Shown here one piece after another: positions 16,084-25,543 of a stretch of 36,426 nucleotides of DNA. Below the pieces are notes generated by a model, which saw only the letters and a program-made list of their open reading frames with translations, ran no database searches and was not told the DNA's origin. Within the stretch, counting starts at the first letter, position 1. Each line of letters starts with the position of its first letter. The translations under genes and the position numbers were made by a program. This DNA is from Holosporales bacterium (GTDB lineage Bacteria > Pseudomonadota > Alphaproteobacteria > RUG11792): NCBI GenBank assembly GCA_031268935.1, contig JAIRWL010000028.1, positions 1 to 36,426 of the forward strand. Reading direction: 5' to 3'.

Positions 16084-16303
16084 GTGAGCAAAACAGGACC
16101 CCGTTATGACTCTCTGGTAGAGTACTTCTCCAGATCCAGACCATCTCCTTTCCGTAAGATTCATTCCACATTCTTTACATACCTCTCCTGATCCACATCT
16201 TTTGCATTAACAGATTTCAGGATACGAATACTGGGCGTTAATTGAATTTTCATTATTTAACACTAAGATTATTCTTCGAGAGTAAGTATTGATTGTGTAA
16301 TGC

Positions 16304-18589
16304 GTGTTTAAGATAAAGACAATTATTGTTTCGATATTAATATCCTTGATGAACGCCGGAATTGCTGTGGCGGGAGTAGCATCACGCTACGACCCAGATG
16401 GGGGCCATTTTGATCTATGGTTTGGAACCAATTCATTGAATATTCCCGTACATTATTCTCCCGTTTGGGGAATTGCTATAAGGGATAGCAATTTTCTACA
16501 ACATCTCAGATTTTCTGGAAATATCAGGATGAGCCCACCAAGTAGAGTCATTGACTCGAATATCGTCAGCGACAGGAGATATGATACCGGAGCAGATAAT
16601 GTTGCAGAATTATTAATTCAATTGTTCCCTTCGAATGCATCCGATTTGAGCGAAACTCTTGAAGTAAGTTGGAACTCTAGCAATAATCTAGGGCATTTTA
16701 TATTAAATGGGCTACAATCGAACAAAGATCAGACGCTGCTTCAGATGGCTAGCCTCCTAATCAAATCAGAAATTTTTAGATTATCACTATCTGGTCAGAA
16801 TCCATTTGCCTCTCAGCTGATCGCGCTTTTGAAATCCAGTCCCGCGCATGGATTTCTTCCGAAGCTTAATGCCATACCGAAGTCTTACCAGAGTTCCGAT
16901 GATTTCCGTCAAAATTTAAAATATTTACTCAATTTTAGGATGGGGATGAGGGGGATGAGTTCTCTATTGGTCGAAGCCTTGCGAAGTGAACTACTGTACC
17001 AATATCCTCCTTATACGGTCGATCATTCCCTTTTAGCATTTACATGCGAAATACTAAATTGCAAAGACGATATTCAAATATTTTTAAGAAAATGGTCTGA
17101 ATTACGAACCCAATTCTTTAGCGAAGATTACCTGAATGATAAGCAAAATATCTTCGATACAGATTCGATGATGTCCCTCGGAAGAACTATGAGTAGCGAT
17201 CTGGAGCAAATGACTCGAGGAATTCCTTATACTAATCCCATCGGAAGTGGCTTCGCTGGAAAATGGGCGACAACTTCAGAAGGGGCCGCGATTCAGGTCA
17301 TCGGAAAGTTTTCAGATTGCGTGGAAGAGTCAATCAGACACACTCTGAATTATACCGTCTTAAGCTCGGGGGTAAATACCTTTCAAAAGAACCCTATCAG
17401 GGCGCGTGTTATCGCTAAATATCCATTACAAAATCAACGAAGAAGATTCGATCGTCTCGATGCTCTAGAAGAATTTTATAACACAATTTTCAATCCAAAT
17501 GATGGTAGTTTCTCGGCCAGAACTCAGTGGAATAAAGTAACATTCGGTCTCAATTCCACGAACGATATGTCGAGTCCTTATCCAATTCTTTACGGTATCG
17601 ATTCTACCGTTCCGAACTCAGGGAATGAGCTAAGATCAAATTTCGTAAACTTTGTTAAAGCCGTAGGAGGAATCCTTGGAATTAAATCTATCACCGTCAT
17701 GTCGGGAGTTAGTAATTTATCATCTCTCGTAAATAGATTAGAAGAGTTTCTCTCGATAATAAATCCAGACAACGTATATTCGATGGCGCTCGAGAGGTGT
17801 GATACCGGACAGTCTTTAGCAGCGGAGAATCTACAGGCTTTCGTTCGGATAAACGTTGCATCTGGACCGCATAATTTCGAATTTCTGCTAAACAGCTATG
17901 TTGGTCATGGCTCCGTAAAGCTCGACTCCCATCCCATCGAATTTCGCCAACGCCGTGAATTACCTACTGAGTTAGGAAACTTTGCGGATTACTTTTTCCA
18001 GGATTTTGCAGGACAAAGCCCATTTGGCGCAGTATTTTCATTCGCTGGATGGAATGACCTGGACTACAACTTAACACATGCGGTGAGTGTGTACAATAAT
18101 TCCAGTAATCAATTCATAAAATCTGCGATGATGCAATCTATCATGAATATCGGCAGAAAGATGCCAATAACAGACAAGGCTGAAGCAAGGAATATATTCA
18201 AGGAAATTGTCATGGCATGTAAATTTAATAATGAAACATACGAAATAGTAAAAGACTTAATTCCTGCGACTAGATATTTCCAGGCCAACCTAAAACGAGT
18301 TGCATTGCATTTGAACCTCTCAGAAGCTGAGAAATTTGATATGACGCATAATAACGGGTATACCGAGAAACTGGCCCTATCTGGAGCAATCAATGATATC
18401 GTTACGGGCAATCGCTTGCCACATACCCTTCATACGATTGCCCTCGAAACATTGTGGAACATAGATAGGCTAAATTTGCGGCATTTTTCTAATTTGAGGG
18501 AATTGTTTATTGTGTGCAATAATCATGGGCCCATAACGTTACCGCAAACAAGAATGCCGATAGATGTCAGAATTCGTAAATTACAGTAA
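16304..18589 (+). CDS. Large secreted protein of unknown function
   Basis: A 761-residue protein starting at GTG with only a weak ribosome site. Residues 1-23 are a clear signal peptide (cleavage near AVA). I recognise no catalytic motif. The body is rich in Asn, Ser, Leu and Ile and looks mostly alpha-helical in its N-terminal half; the last 60 residues have leucine spacing (LETLWNIDRLNL...NLRELFIV) that resembles a leucine-rich repeat. Codon use is that of the core genes. It converges on the S41 protease gene 22 bases away. A periplasmic, surface or host-directed role is possible, but nothing here proves it. Confidence 0.75.
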   Translation: MFKIKTIIVSILISLMNAGIAVAGVASRYDPDGGHFDLWFGTNSLNIPVHYSPVWGIAIRDSNFLQHLRFSGNIRMSPPSRVIDSNIVSDRRYDTGADNVAELLIQLFPSNASDLSETLEVSWNSSNNLGHFILNGLQSNKDQTLLQMASLLIKSEIFRLSLSGQNPFASQLIALLKSSPAHGFLPKLNAIPKSYQSSDDFRQNLKYLLNFRMGMRGMSSLLVEALRSELLYQYPPYTVDHSLLAFTCEILNCKDDIQIFLRKWSELRTQFFSEDYLNDKQNIFDTDSMMSLGRTMSSDLEQMTRGIPYTNPIGSGFAGKWATTSEGAAIQVIGKFSDCVEESIRHTLNYTVLSSGVNTFQKNPIRARVIAKYPLQNQRRRFDRLDALEEFYNTIFNPNDGSFSARTQWNKVTFGLNSTNDMSSPYPILYGIDSTVPNSGNELRSNFVNFVKAVGGILGIKSITVMSGVSNLSSLVNRLEEFLSIINPDNVYSMALERCDTGQSLAAENLQAFVRINVASGPHNFEFLLNSYVGHGSVKLDSHPIEFRQRRELPTELGNFADYFFQDFAGQSPFGAVFSFAGWNDLDYNLTHAVSVYNNSSNQFIKSAMMQSIMNIGRKMPITDKAEARNIFKEIVMACKFNNETYEIVKDLIPATRYFQANLKRVALHLNLSEAEKFDMTHNNGYTEKLALSGAINDIVTGNRLPHTLHTIALETLWNIDRLNLRHFSNLRELFIVCNNHGPITLPQTRMPIDVRIRKLQ

Positions 18590-18611
18590 CTCGTTTTGTT
18601 TGATATTCTGA

Positions 18612-19832
18612 CTATCCTTTAGGTCTTGGCCGGGATAATTTCTTGGAATCATCCTTCTTACCTTCTTCATTCAAGATCGATAAGCCATGAAGTAGGTCGA
18701 CCGCTCTCTGTGTCACCGAATCAGTTTTTAGCTGCGTAGGCGGAGAGTCGTCTAGCGATATTTCGATATCCGGTATGACTCCAACCTGGTCGATTTTCTT
18801 GCCGTTTGGAGATATGAAGCGCGCCGTCGTCAATTTGATAGCTCCACGGCCAGGGATCGGAATGATAGCCTGCAATGACCCTTTTCCATACGTTTTGTTT
18901 CCGATTACCACGGCGCGCTTGTTATCTCCAAGTGAAGCGGCGACCAGCTCTGCTCCAGAAGCGGTATTCGAGTCGATCAAAACGACCATAGGTAATCCAT
19001 TTAATAGATCTATTTCATCTGAATAAATTGAGCGCGATTCGGATTTATTTCTAGATTGAAAATCTATAATCTTTTTATTGTTTCCTAAAAACAGATCGCA
19101 CACCATAACGGCTTGCTCCATGATACCTCCCGGATTGTTCCGAAGATCCAGGATCACACCAGTCGCCCGATTATTAATTATCTTTTTTATCGCTTTCGAA
19201 ACATCGAGTACAGTGCTTTCATTAAAGTGCGTAATCCTTATGACAGCGATATCGGAAATAAATTCGAGTTTAACACTCTGAAGTTGAATTACAGATTTTT
19301 TAACAATAATGTCAAATTTCTCTGTCTTATTCCTAACGATCGATAATTTTACCTTCATCGCAGAATCAGAACTGAGCTTGGATATTATATCTTTCATCGG
19401 CATCTCAGAGGCGTCTCTATCATCGATCTGTACGATCAAGTCAGACTCTTTTAAGCCAGAAATCGACGCTGGACTTTCATCGATAACCGCCGTAACTTCC
19501 ACTCCCTCTCTGATTTGTTTTATTTCAACTCCTATCCCAAGAAAAGTCCCGCGAGTTGATCTAGCAAAAGAGCTAAATTCGTCCTGGCTAATGTACATGG
19601 AATGCTCGTCCAAAACCCCAAGAATTCCATTAATTGCTCCGATTTCTAGCTTTTCTCGGCTTATATCGTCAGCATAATTGCTCGATACCTCCTCGATTAT
19701 TTCTTTGATAAATGTGTTGGTGGTAATCGAATCGATCGACAAATCTATCGGTTCTTCACTTTTTTTCTTACATGAAACTAGAAAAATGTGAATCGCCATA
19801 ATAACTGAGACAATCGTAGCAGAACTTTTCAT
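18612..19832 (-). CDS. ctpA: S41-family C-terminal processing peptidase, lipoprotein
   Basis: Periplasmic serine protease that trims C-termini of exported proteins and peptidoglycan enzymes. The 406-residue protein has a lipoprotein signal with lipobox LVSC (Cys21), so it should be membrane-anchored. A PDZ domain spans about residues 95-175. The S41 core follows with LDLRNNPGG (229-236), catalytic Ser292 in TASGAEL and Lys317 in YGKGS, the Ser-Lys dyad. The symbol ctpA is by family only. Its start ATG (19832-19830) overlaps an ATG on the other strand, so the divergent gene must begin further in. In alphaproteobacteria it is usually near a LytM-type envC homologue, which is not seen here. Confidence 0.92.
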   Translation of the reverse strand: MKSSATIVSVIMAIHIFLVSCKKKSEEPIDLSIDSITTNTFIKEIIEEVSSNYADDISREKLEIGAINGILGVLDEHSMYISQDEFSSFARSTRGTFLGIGVEIKQIREGVEVTAVIDESPASISGLKESDLIVQIDDRDASEMPMKDIISKLSSDSAMKVKLSIVRNKTEKFDIIVKKSVIQLQSVKLEFISDIAVIRITHFNESTVLDVSKAIKKIINNRATGVILDLRNNPGGIMEQAVMVCDLFLGNNKKIIDFQSRNKSESRSIYSDEIDLLNGLPMVVLIDSNTASGAELVAASLGDNKRAVVIGNKTYGKGSLQAIIPIPGRGAIKLTTARFISPNGKKIDQVGVIPDIEISLDDSPPTQLKTDSVTQRAVDLLHGLSILNEEGKKDDSKKLSRPRPKG

Positions 19833-19911
19833 GAAAAATTCTATATTTTTGCAAACGATGTCTCACTCCTATATGATACATGCAATTTCTGCCAAGGAGG
19901 TAGAACTGATT

Positions 19912-21237
19912 TTGGCAGTTTCTTTAATCTTTAAAAAAGTATTGCCGAAAAGCATCTTTCCTAGGTTTTTTATAATCCTAATTACACCAGTCATTCTCTC
20001 TCAACTAATTTTCGGAGCAATATTTTTCGGAAAATATATGGAAAGTGTCATGAAAGTAACGGCGCAGCAGATAGCAGGAGAAATATGGTCCGTGGCAAGT
20101 GTTTTGGATCTCGGGTGTTCTGCCGAATATATATCTGAGATACGAAAAAATATGGAAGTGGATGTTTCGATATTAAAAAATACAATTCTTAAAAAAAATG
20201 GAATTGCAAAGAATAGTAAGGTTTACAGATTATTACGCAATGCGTGTCGTAACAAAAACATTCGAGCTCACTACATCAAACCATTCGATAGTAAAATTCT
20301 AGTTTACGTCCAATCTAAAAACAATAATGATCTTTACAAAATCTTAATTCCGCGGAAAATGATGTATACCAGAATCATTCCGATAGTTTTGGGCTGGGGA
20401 GTAGCGTCGTCTATCATCATTCTAATTATCGCCTTTTTATTTCTTAAAAACCAAATAAGACCAATTAAAAAGCTCACTAAAGCGGTCGAAAAGTTCGGCT
20501 ACGGAGGTGAGTTAAACGATTCCTTTAAACCAGAAGGCGCAAAAGAAATTAGATTGGCTGGGGAAGCTTTTTGCGATATGAAAGCAAATTTTCGCAAACT
20601 TATGGATACCAAAATTAGGACTCTCGCCGGAATTTCTCATGATCTTAGGACTCCTCTTACAAAAATGAAACTTCAGCTCTCGCTGATGCAAAAATCTCCC
20701 GAAATAGATTTTTTGAAAAAAGATGTGGAAGATATGATAAGAATCACCGAAAGCTTTACGATGCACGCCTCCCAGAGAAATAAAGAGATCTTTGTTCGTC
20801 GTAATCTCGGGAAGTTTTTGGATGATCTGGCGACCGATTATGTAGCCGAGAATTTCAAGATTCGAGTCACAGGAGATAGATCTATCGAGTTCTGCATGCG
20901 ATATACCGCCCTGAAGCGCGCATTCGGTAATATCATAGGAAATGCCAAAAAATATGGCCACAAGCTAAATATTCATTTTTTCAAAAACAAAACACAAGAA
21001 ATTGAATTGATATTTGAAGATGACGGCCCAGGGATCCAGGCCGATTTAATTGATGATATATTTTCACCTTTTGTTTCCGGAAACAGAGCCAAAACTCACG
21101 GTGACGAAATCGGTGTTGGACTAGGATTGAGCATAGCCAGAGATATCATCGCAGAGCACGGTGGTGAAATTTATGCCACGAACTCGGAAAACTCCGGTGG
21201 AGCCAAATTCGTGGTGAGCTTACGACAATCCCTCTGA
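19912..21237 (+). CDS. EnvZ-like sensor histidine kinase (orphan)
   Basis: Membrane sensor kinase of a two-component system. TTG 19912 is chosen: AAGGAGG at 19894-19900 lies 11 bases upstream, and the protein then begins like EnvZ homologues (KKVLPKSIFPRFFIIL). The open frame from ATG 19831 would add 27 residues and overlap the ctpA start. In the 441-residue version, membrane segments are near 19-39 and 156-179, with a periplasmic sensor between them. A HAMP domain follows, then the H-box ISHDLRTPL with His243, the N-box NIIGNAKKYG, and G-boxes DDGPGI and GVGLGLSIA. All catalytic parts are intact. No response regulator is adjacent, unlike the usual ompR-envZ order. Confidence 0.9.
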   Translation: MAVSLIFKKVLPKSIFPRFFIILITPVILSQLIFGAIFFGKYMESVMKVTAQQIAGEIWSVASVLDLGCSAEYISEIRKNMEVDVSILKNTILKKNGIAKNSKVYRLLRNACRNKNIRAHYIKPFDSKILVYVQSKNNNDLYKILIPRKMMYTRIIPIVLGWGVASSIIILIIAFLFLKNQIRPIKKLTKAVEKFGYGGELNDSFKPEGAKEIRLAGEAFCDMKANFRKLMDTKIRTLAGISHDLRTPLTKMKLQLSLMQKSPEIDFLKKDVEDMIRITESFTMHASQRNKEIFVRRNLGKFLDDLATDYVAENFKIRVTGDRSIEFCMRYTALKRAFGNIIGNAKKYGHKLNIHFFKNKTQEIELIFEDDGPGIQADLIDDIFSPFVSGNRAKTHGDEIGVGLGLSIARDIIAEHGGEIYATNSENSGGAKFVVSLRQSL

Positions 21238-21251
21238 TAGCCATCGGCTAT
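21237..21251. repeat. Short hairpin between convergent genes
   Basis: ATAGCC (21237-21242) and GGCTAT (21246-21251) form a perfect 6-bp stem with a 3-base loop, covering both stop codons of the kinase and the HD gene. There is no T-run, so any terminator role is uncertain. Confidence 0.45.
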
Positions 21252-22354
21252 GAATTAGTGCTCGGCATGACCGGTATATTGAATCCTTCCTTGCAAAATC
21301 TCTGACCTTCCTCGAATAAAGCTTTAAACTCTGCATCGATTTCCGTCAGACGAACTAGCCTTCCTCCTACTTTCACCAACGGATTTATCCCCCTAAATTT
21401 CGGAGTAAATTTTTGAGTTTCCCCGGAGGCATACTCGTCTACCAAATCTGGATTGTTGCATAGACGCAAGTAATGTACAACAAATTTATCTTCGGTATGC
21501 AATAATTTGTCTAACATCGCATCATCAGTTGAAAAAACGTCATCTCGTGTAATGAGACCGATTTTTATGGCTCGTTTCACGGCACTCGATAAGTAAAGAT
21601 TCATTATAACATTCCATTTTGACCCCCAAAACTCTTTCGTGAATCGTACCGATAAGGTTGCAAATGTTTTTGCCAGTATCGGATCCGTAAAGAACCATTT
21701 CCCGTCTTTAAATTGCAAATCCTCTAAGATAGAACGCGCTTCCTTTTGAGAAATAAACTTAAGTATAAGGCCGGTGTGAATATTGTATTGGATACGATCG
21801 GCACACATATCTGGTAGTGGTTGCTCCAGCATAGTGCATTTGCCATTATCTGGATCAACATCTTCAATTTTTATATTTAATCTCTTTAGTAAGGGACCGG
21901 CATGGCTTCTAAGGTATGAAAGATGAATAGAATCCTGATAATTCTTTTCTTCCTGACGGGCGATATTGTCCTCAAATAAATAGTCCCCTAGATGTGAAAA
22001 GGCTGTATGAGAAGCATCATGCAGCAGTCCCGCTATTTGTTCCAATTTTGAAGCCCCGGCTTTTCTAAGCAGCGCCAAAACACCAATTGAATGCTCAAAT
22101 CTAGAAAACGCCGGTAATCTGAGGCCAAAGTAGTGAGGTGGTCCGGACTGATCTACCTTTTTCAATCGCTGTATTACGTTAGAATCAATTATTTCTTTTA
22201 AGTCTTCATCGTAGTCAGTCCAAGCTTCCCATATAGCATTTGGATTATTTTCAGATGTTATGTATTTTATTGGGTCGATTGCAAGCCACAGAGCGATAAG
22301 GCTGAATAACAACGTCCCGATGAGTACTACTTTCTTTGCCTGCAGGCCATTCAC
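21248..22354 (-). CDS. HD-domain phosphohydrolase with N-terminal signal/anchor
   Basis: A 368-residue protein of the COG1078/SAMHD1-like HD superfamily, whose members hydrolyse phosphate esters, often dNTPs. Metal ligands are visible: His88 in RFEHSIG, the HD pair His112-Asp113 in GLLHDASHTAFSH, and the later Asp in CADRIQYN, matching the usual FEHS...LLHDIGH...DRxDY order. Unusually, residues 8-25 form a hydrophobic stretch like a signal peptide or anchor, so the catalytic domain would be periplasmic, exported, or tethered to the membrane. Most members of this family are cytoplasmic and lack it. A near-consensus promoter lies upstream. Substrate unknown. Confidence 0.82.
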   Translation of the reverse strand: MNGLQAKKVVLIGTLLFSLIALWLAIDPIKYITSENNPNAIWEAWTDYDEDLKEIIDSNVIQRLKKVDQSGPPHYFGLRLPAFSRFEHSIGVLALLRKAGASKLEQIAGLLHDASHTAFSHLGDYLFEDNIARQEEKNYQDSIHLSYLRSHAGPLLKRLNIKIEDVDPDNGKCTMLEQPLPDMCADRIQYNIHTGLILKFISQKEARSILEDLQFKDGKWFFTDPILAKTFATLSVRFTKEFWGSKWNVIMNLYLSSAVKRAIKIGLITRDDVFSTDDAMLDKLLHTEDKFVVHYLRLCNNPDLVDEYASGETQKFTPKFRGINPLVKVGGRLVRLTEIDAEFKALFEEGQRFCKEGFNIPVMPSTNS

Positions 22355-22398
22355 GTTAATTCACCAGATATGATATAGGTTTTCGAGATGTGGCGAAC

Positions 22399-22427
22399 AT
22401 TATAACGCATCATACTTTAAGAATCAA
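22399..22427 (-). promoter_or_regulatory. Strong promoter for the HD-domain gene
   Basis: On the minus strand TTGATT (22422-22427), exactly 17 bases, then a perfect TATAAT (22399-22404), about 45 bases before the start at 22354. Among the best promoter matches in the window. Confidence 0.7.
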
Positions 22428-22564
22428 ATCATTGTTATCTCAGGTAGAGATAATATCTATATAATTTTAAGTATTTCCGAACGTAGGAAAATCTTGAATG
22501 CGGCGGGAGATTGATGTAGGATCAGTGGATGGCTTCAGGTTTTTAGCTTTAGCATTTTGTTGCA

Positions 22565-24313
22565 GTGTTTCAGACGATTCGCAAATTGATAGCCGATGCC
22601 CTTCGATCGTTCGGCGACGCATCGATCGATGATGATTTGTTTGATGCGATCGTAATTGAAAGACCTTCTGATCCTGCCTTTGGCGACATCTATACAAACG
22701 CCGCCATGTTTTTTGCGAAGAAGCTGAGAATTGCCCCGAAGGTTCTAGCCGGTGCAATATCGGCGGCCCTCGAGCAAAGCGCTCTCGTCGATAAAGTTGT
22801 CGTCGTTGATCCTGGCTTCATCAATATCGATATGAAAAATGAATTTTGGCGTGGAGTAATCAGTGAAATCTTAGAGAAGAGAGAAAAATTCGGTGAAACT
22901 AATATTGGAAACGGAGAACGCATTAACATCGAGTTCGTTTCGGCAAATCCGACTGGCCCGCTCCATACTGGGCACGCGCGAAATGCGGTTTTTGGAAGCG
23001 TAGCGAGTAATCTATTTGAAAAAATTGGATACTCCGTAACGAGAGAATTCTACGTCAATGATCAGGGAAATCAAATTAAATTTCTCGCGAAATCGTTGTA
23101 TTTGAGATATCTGGAAGTTCTTGGTCCTGAAATCTCCGAAAATGATTTCGAAGCAGATATGTATTGCGGAGAATACGTTAAAGACTTGGCCCGGCAGCTA
23201 TATGAGGTATATCAGGATCGGTTCATCGAACAAGATGAATCCGAAAATATTGAAGAGCTTGGCAATTTTGCCGTCAAAAGAATGGTAGATAATATCAAAA
23301 GTGATCTGAAATCGATAGGCGTTGTCATGGACGGATATACTTCAGAAGCCGAGATATGTCGCCAAAATTTGGTCGAAGATGCTTTAAATATTTTATCTGC
23401 GCGCGGAGATATTTACGAAGGAGTGCTTCCGAGACCAAAAGGGATTGCCGAAGATGACGAATGGGAAGAGCGACCGCAGACTCTTTTCAAATCGACGAGA
23501 TATGGAGATAGCATTGATAGAGCCATCAGAAAATCTGACGGAACATGGACGTATTTCGCTGGTGATATAGCATATCACCTCGATAAGATTAGGCGCGGAT
23601 ATAAGAGAATGGTTGCGGTTTTGGGCGCCGATCATGGTGGATATCTTAAAAGATTGAAGGCCGTCGTTAGCTCGCTAAGTGACGGCTCGGCCGACATTGA
23701 AATCAGATTATACCAATTAGTTAATTTTCTGGAAAAAGGAAAGCCCGTCAGGATGTCCAAGCGGTCCGGAAATTTCATAAAATTACGAGACGTTGTCGAT
23801 AGAGTCGGAAAGGACGTCACGAGATATATGATGATTTCCAGACATCATGACGTTATGATTGATTTCGATTTTGGAAAAGCTATCGAATGTTCGATGGAAA
23901 ATCCCTTATTCTACATCCAATACGCTTATGCCAGGATTTGCTCTGTATTTAGGCATTCAGAAGAGATATTCGGCGAAATTGCCGAGAATGAGCTAAAAAA
24001 TTGTAAAGACCTTAGTTGTTTGAGCGATCCCACCGAGATTACGATGATGAAGGTTCTGAGTTTTTGGCCGGAAAGAGTCAAGGCCGCGGCCTTAACGATC
24101 GAGCCGCATCGAATTCCAAACTGTCTTCAGGAGGTCGCGCAGGCCTTCCATTCTTTGTGGAATGCGGGGAAACAGAATGCAGAATTAAGATTCGTATCCT
24201 CAGATAATAAATCCGAAACGAGTGCCAGGTTATCGCTTTTATTGGCTACTAAGTTAGTTCTCGAAGATGGGTTACATATCATGGGTATAACTCCGATTTC
24301 TGAGATGAGGTAG
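22565..24313 (+). CDS. argS: Arginine-tRNA ligase
   Basis: Charges tRNA-Arg. A class I synthetase of 582 residues, starting at GTG. The HIGH-type motif is HTGH at residues 134-137 within NPTGPLHTGHARNA, and the KMSKS-type motif is RMSKR at 396-400. Other family marks are the FVSANPT run, NDQGNQ (165-170), the GADHGGY loop at about 354-360, and the C-terminal helical anticodon-binding (DALR) domain ending in GLHIMGI. Immediately followed (29 bases) by the SPOR-domain gene, an order common in alphaproteobacteria, and divergent from the HD gene. Confidence 0.95.
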   Translation: MFQTIRKLIADALRSFGDASIDDDLFDAIVIERPSDPAFGDIYTNAAMFFAKKLRIAPKVLAGAISAALEQSALVDKVVVVDPGFINIDMKNEFWRGVISEILEKREKFGETNIGNGERINIEFVSANPTGPLHTGHARNAVFGSVASNLFEKIGYSVTREFYVNDQGNQIKFLAKSLYLRYLEVLGPEISENDFEADMYCGEYVKDLARQLYEVYQDRFIEQDESENIEELGNFAVKRMVDNIKSDLKSIGVVMDGYTSEAEICRQNLVEDALNILSARGDIYEGVLPRPKGIAEDDEWEERPQTLFKSTRYGDSIDRAIRKSDGTWTYFAGDIAYHLDKIRRGYKRMVAVLGADHGGYLKRLKAVVSSLSDGSADIEIRLYQLVNFLEKGKPVRMSKRSGNFIKLRDVVDRVGKDVTRYMMISRHHDVMIDFDFGKAIECSMENPLFYIQYAYARICSVFRHSEEIFGEIAENELKNCKDLSCLSDPTEITMMKVLSFWPERVKAAALTIEPHRIPNCLQEVAQAFHSLWNAGKQNAELRFVSSDNKSETSARLSLLLATKLVLEDGLHIMGITPISEMR

Positions 24314-24342
24314 GAGTGTTATGAGGAGGCGTAGCTGGGCAT

Positions 24343-25452
24343 ATGAAACAGATTGACTTCAGGAAGAAGGGAAACAAGCAGAGCTACCTACGCTATAGCG
24401 ACGTTTTCATGTCGCGCGGTGGAGGTGGTGGAGCTAATAATCGGAATTATAAAGAGGCCGGTCGAACTAACGAGCTAAGGCCCCCTCCTCCAGCCGATAG
24501 GCAATCTGATAGAATTTACAGGCAATATGGGAATGACGAAGTACGGCAACGGGAGGATCAATATGTAGATCATTACGAAGAGTATGATGAAGATCCTCAA
24601 CCGGAAGATGAACAAATATATGACAAGAGGCCGCTCAATCCATATGAACGCGAGTACTTCTCGCAAGAAAATAACATTATCGACGACAGGATGATTAAAT
24701 ACCAGAAGAGGCAATTACCACCACTACACAGATATGGTAATGGAGCTAATTCTCGTAATAATTATCCGATCCAGAGATCGATGTACTGGGATGAGGACGA
24801 AGAGACGAATGGATACGCAAGGCGCAGAAAAAGCTACCCATCTCTTGGCGCCTTATGGCACAAATTCATCGTTACTTTTGCTTCGATCATATCTTTAGTT
24901 TGTTTGACTTGGATTGCGTACAATTGGAATGGAAATCACAAGGGAGATGCGACCGGAAGGAATGGTCCGGTCATCATCGAGCCCATCAACTCTGAATTCA
25001 AGGTTTTGCCTGAAGAACCGGGTGGATCAGAGATTGAGCATGTCAACAAAACGGTGTATAACCGTTTGACTCCGGAGTCCTCGGTCCTTGATCCGGAAGA
25101 GAGTCTCCTCCCCCCTCAAGAAGATCCAGTTTATTTACCAGATAGGAGACAAATAAGCTCATCGACTACGAATCAAGATATCGAAGAATATGCGATATTA
25201 GACGATAAAAAGTATTACATCAAGATATCGGCAGGCAAAAGTCGAGGAATTCTCGAGAAGGAAGAGGCATTACTTAAGAAGAAATATTCGCAATTACTAA
25301 CGAGTACCCAATGTGCTGTCAAGAAGGTAAGTAATTCCCAAGGGGAGCAGAAGTACGCGATTCTCATTGGTCCATTCGAAACCCAATCGAACGCCTTGAC
25401 GGTGGCTCAGAGCATAGGCGGCCAGTGTTACATAGTAACGGTAAAGGACTAA
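24343..25452 (+). CDS. SPOR-domain bitopic membrane protein
   Basis: A 369-residue protein. The N-terminal half (1-165) is charged, Tyr/Asp/Glu/Arg-rich and probably disordered, with a poly-Gly run at 26-30. A single membrane segment lies at about 173-194, then a Pro/Glu-rich periplasmic linker, and a SPOR domain at about 285-369 (YYIKISAGKS...YAILIGPFETQSNALTVA). SPOR domains bind denuded glycan at the division septum, so it likely acts in cell division or constriction. Position after argS is conserved among alphaproteobacteria. ATG 24343 is used; an internal ATG at 24409 is possible. Confidence 0.85.
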   Translation: MKQIDFRKKGNKQSYLRYSDVFMSRGGGGGANNRNYKEAGRTNELRPPPPADRQSDRIYRQYGNDEVRQREDQYVDHYEEYDEDPQPEDEQIYDKRPLNPYEREYFSQENNIIDDRMIKYQKRQLPPLHRYGNGANSRNNYPIQRSMYWDEDEETNGYARRRKSYPSLGALWHKFIVTFASIISLVCLTWIAYNWNGNHKGDATGRNGPVIIEPINSEFKVLPEEPGGSEIEHVNKTVYNRLTPESSVLDPEESLLPPQEDPVYLPDRRQISSSTTNQDIEEYAILDDKKYYIKISAGKSRGILEKEEALLKKKYSQLLTSTQCAVKKVSNSQGEQKYAILIGPFETQSNALTVAQSIGGQCYIVTVKD

Positions 25453-25543
25453 CCCCAAGCATCTTTCAAAACAAAATCCAACGACAAGATTACAGAAGAA
25501 TCTTACGGCACGACACTTTCTTATCTGGCCTTCATTCAGAATG

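Larger units (their letters stand above)
15971..16303. other. Divergent intergenic region, tRNA-Cys / secreted protein
   Basis: No gene. Besides the tRNA promoter it has a perfect 10-bp inverted repeat (TTATTTATCA at 16031-16040 and TGATAAATAA at 16074-16083), a GGTCCT/AGGACC pair (16042-16047 and 16092-16097) and a TCTGG/CCAGA hairpin near 16114-16135. No convincing promoter for the rightward gene was found. Confidence 0.5.

Noticed and set aside
22436-22465. Promoter for argS based on TATAAT at 22460-22465
   Set aside because: No acceptable -35 at 16-18 bases; the region is A+T-rich.
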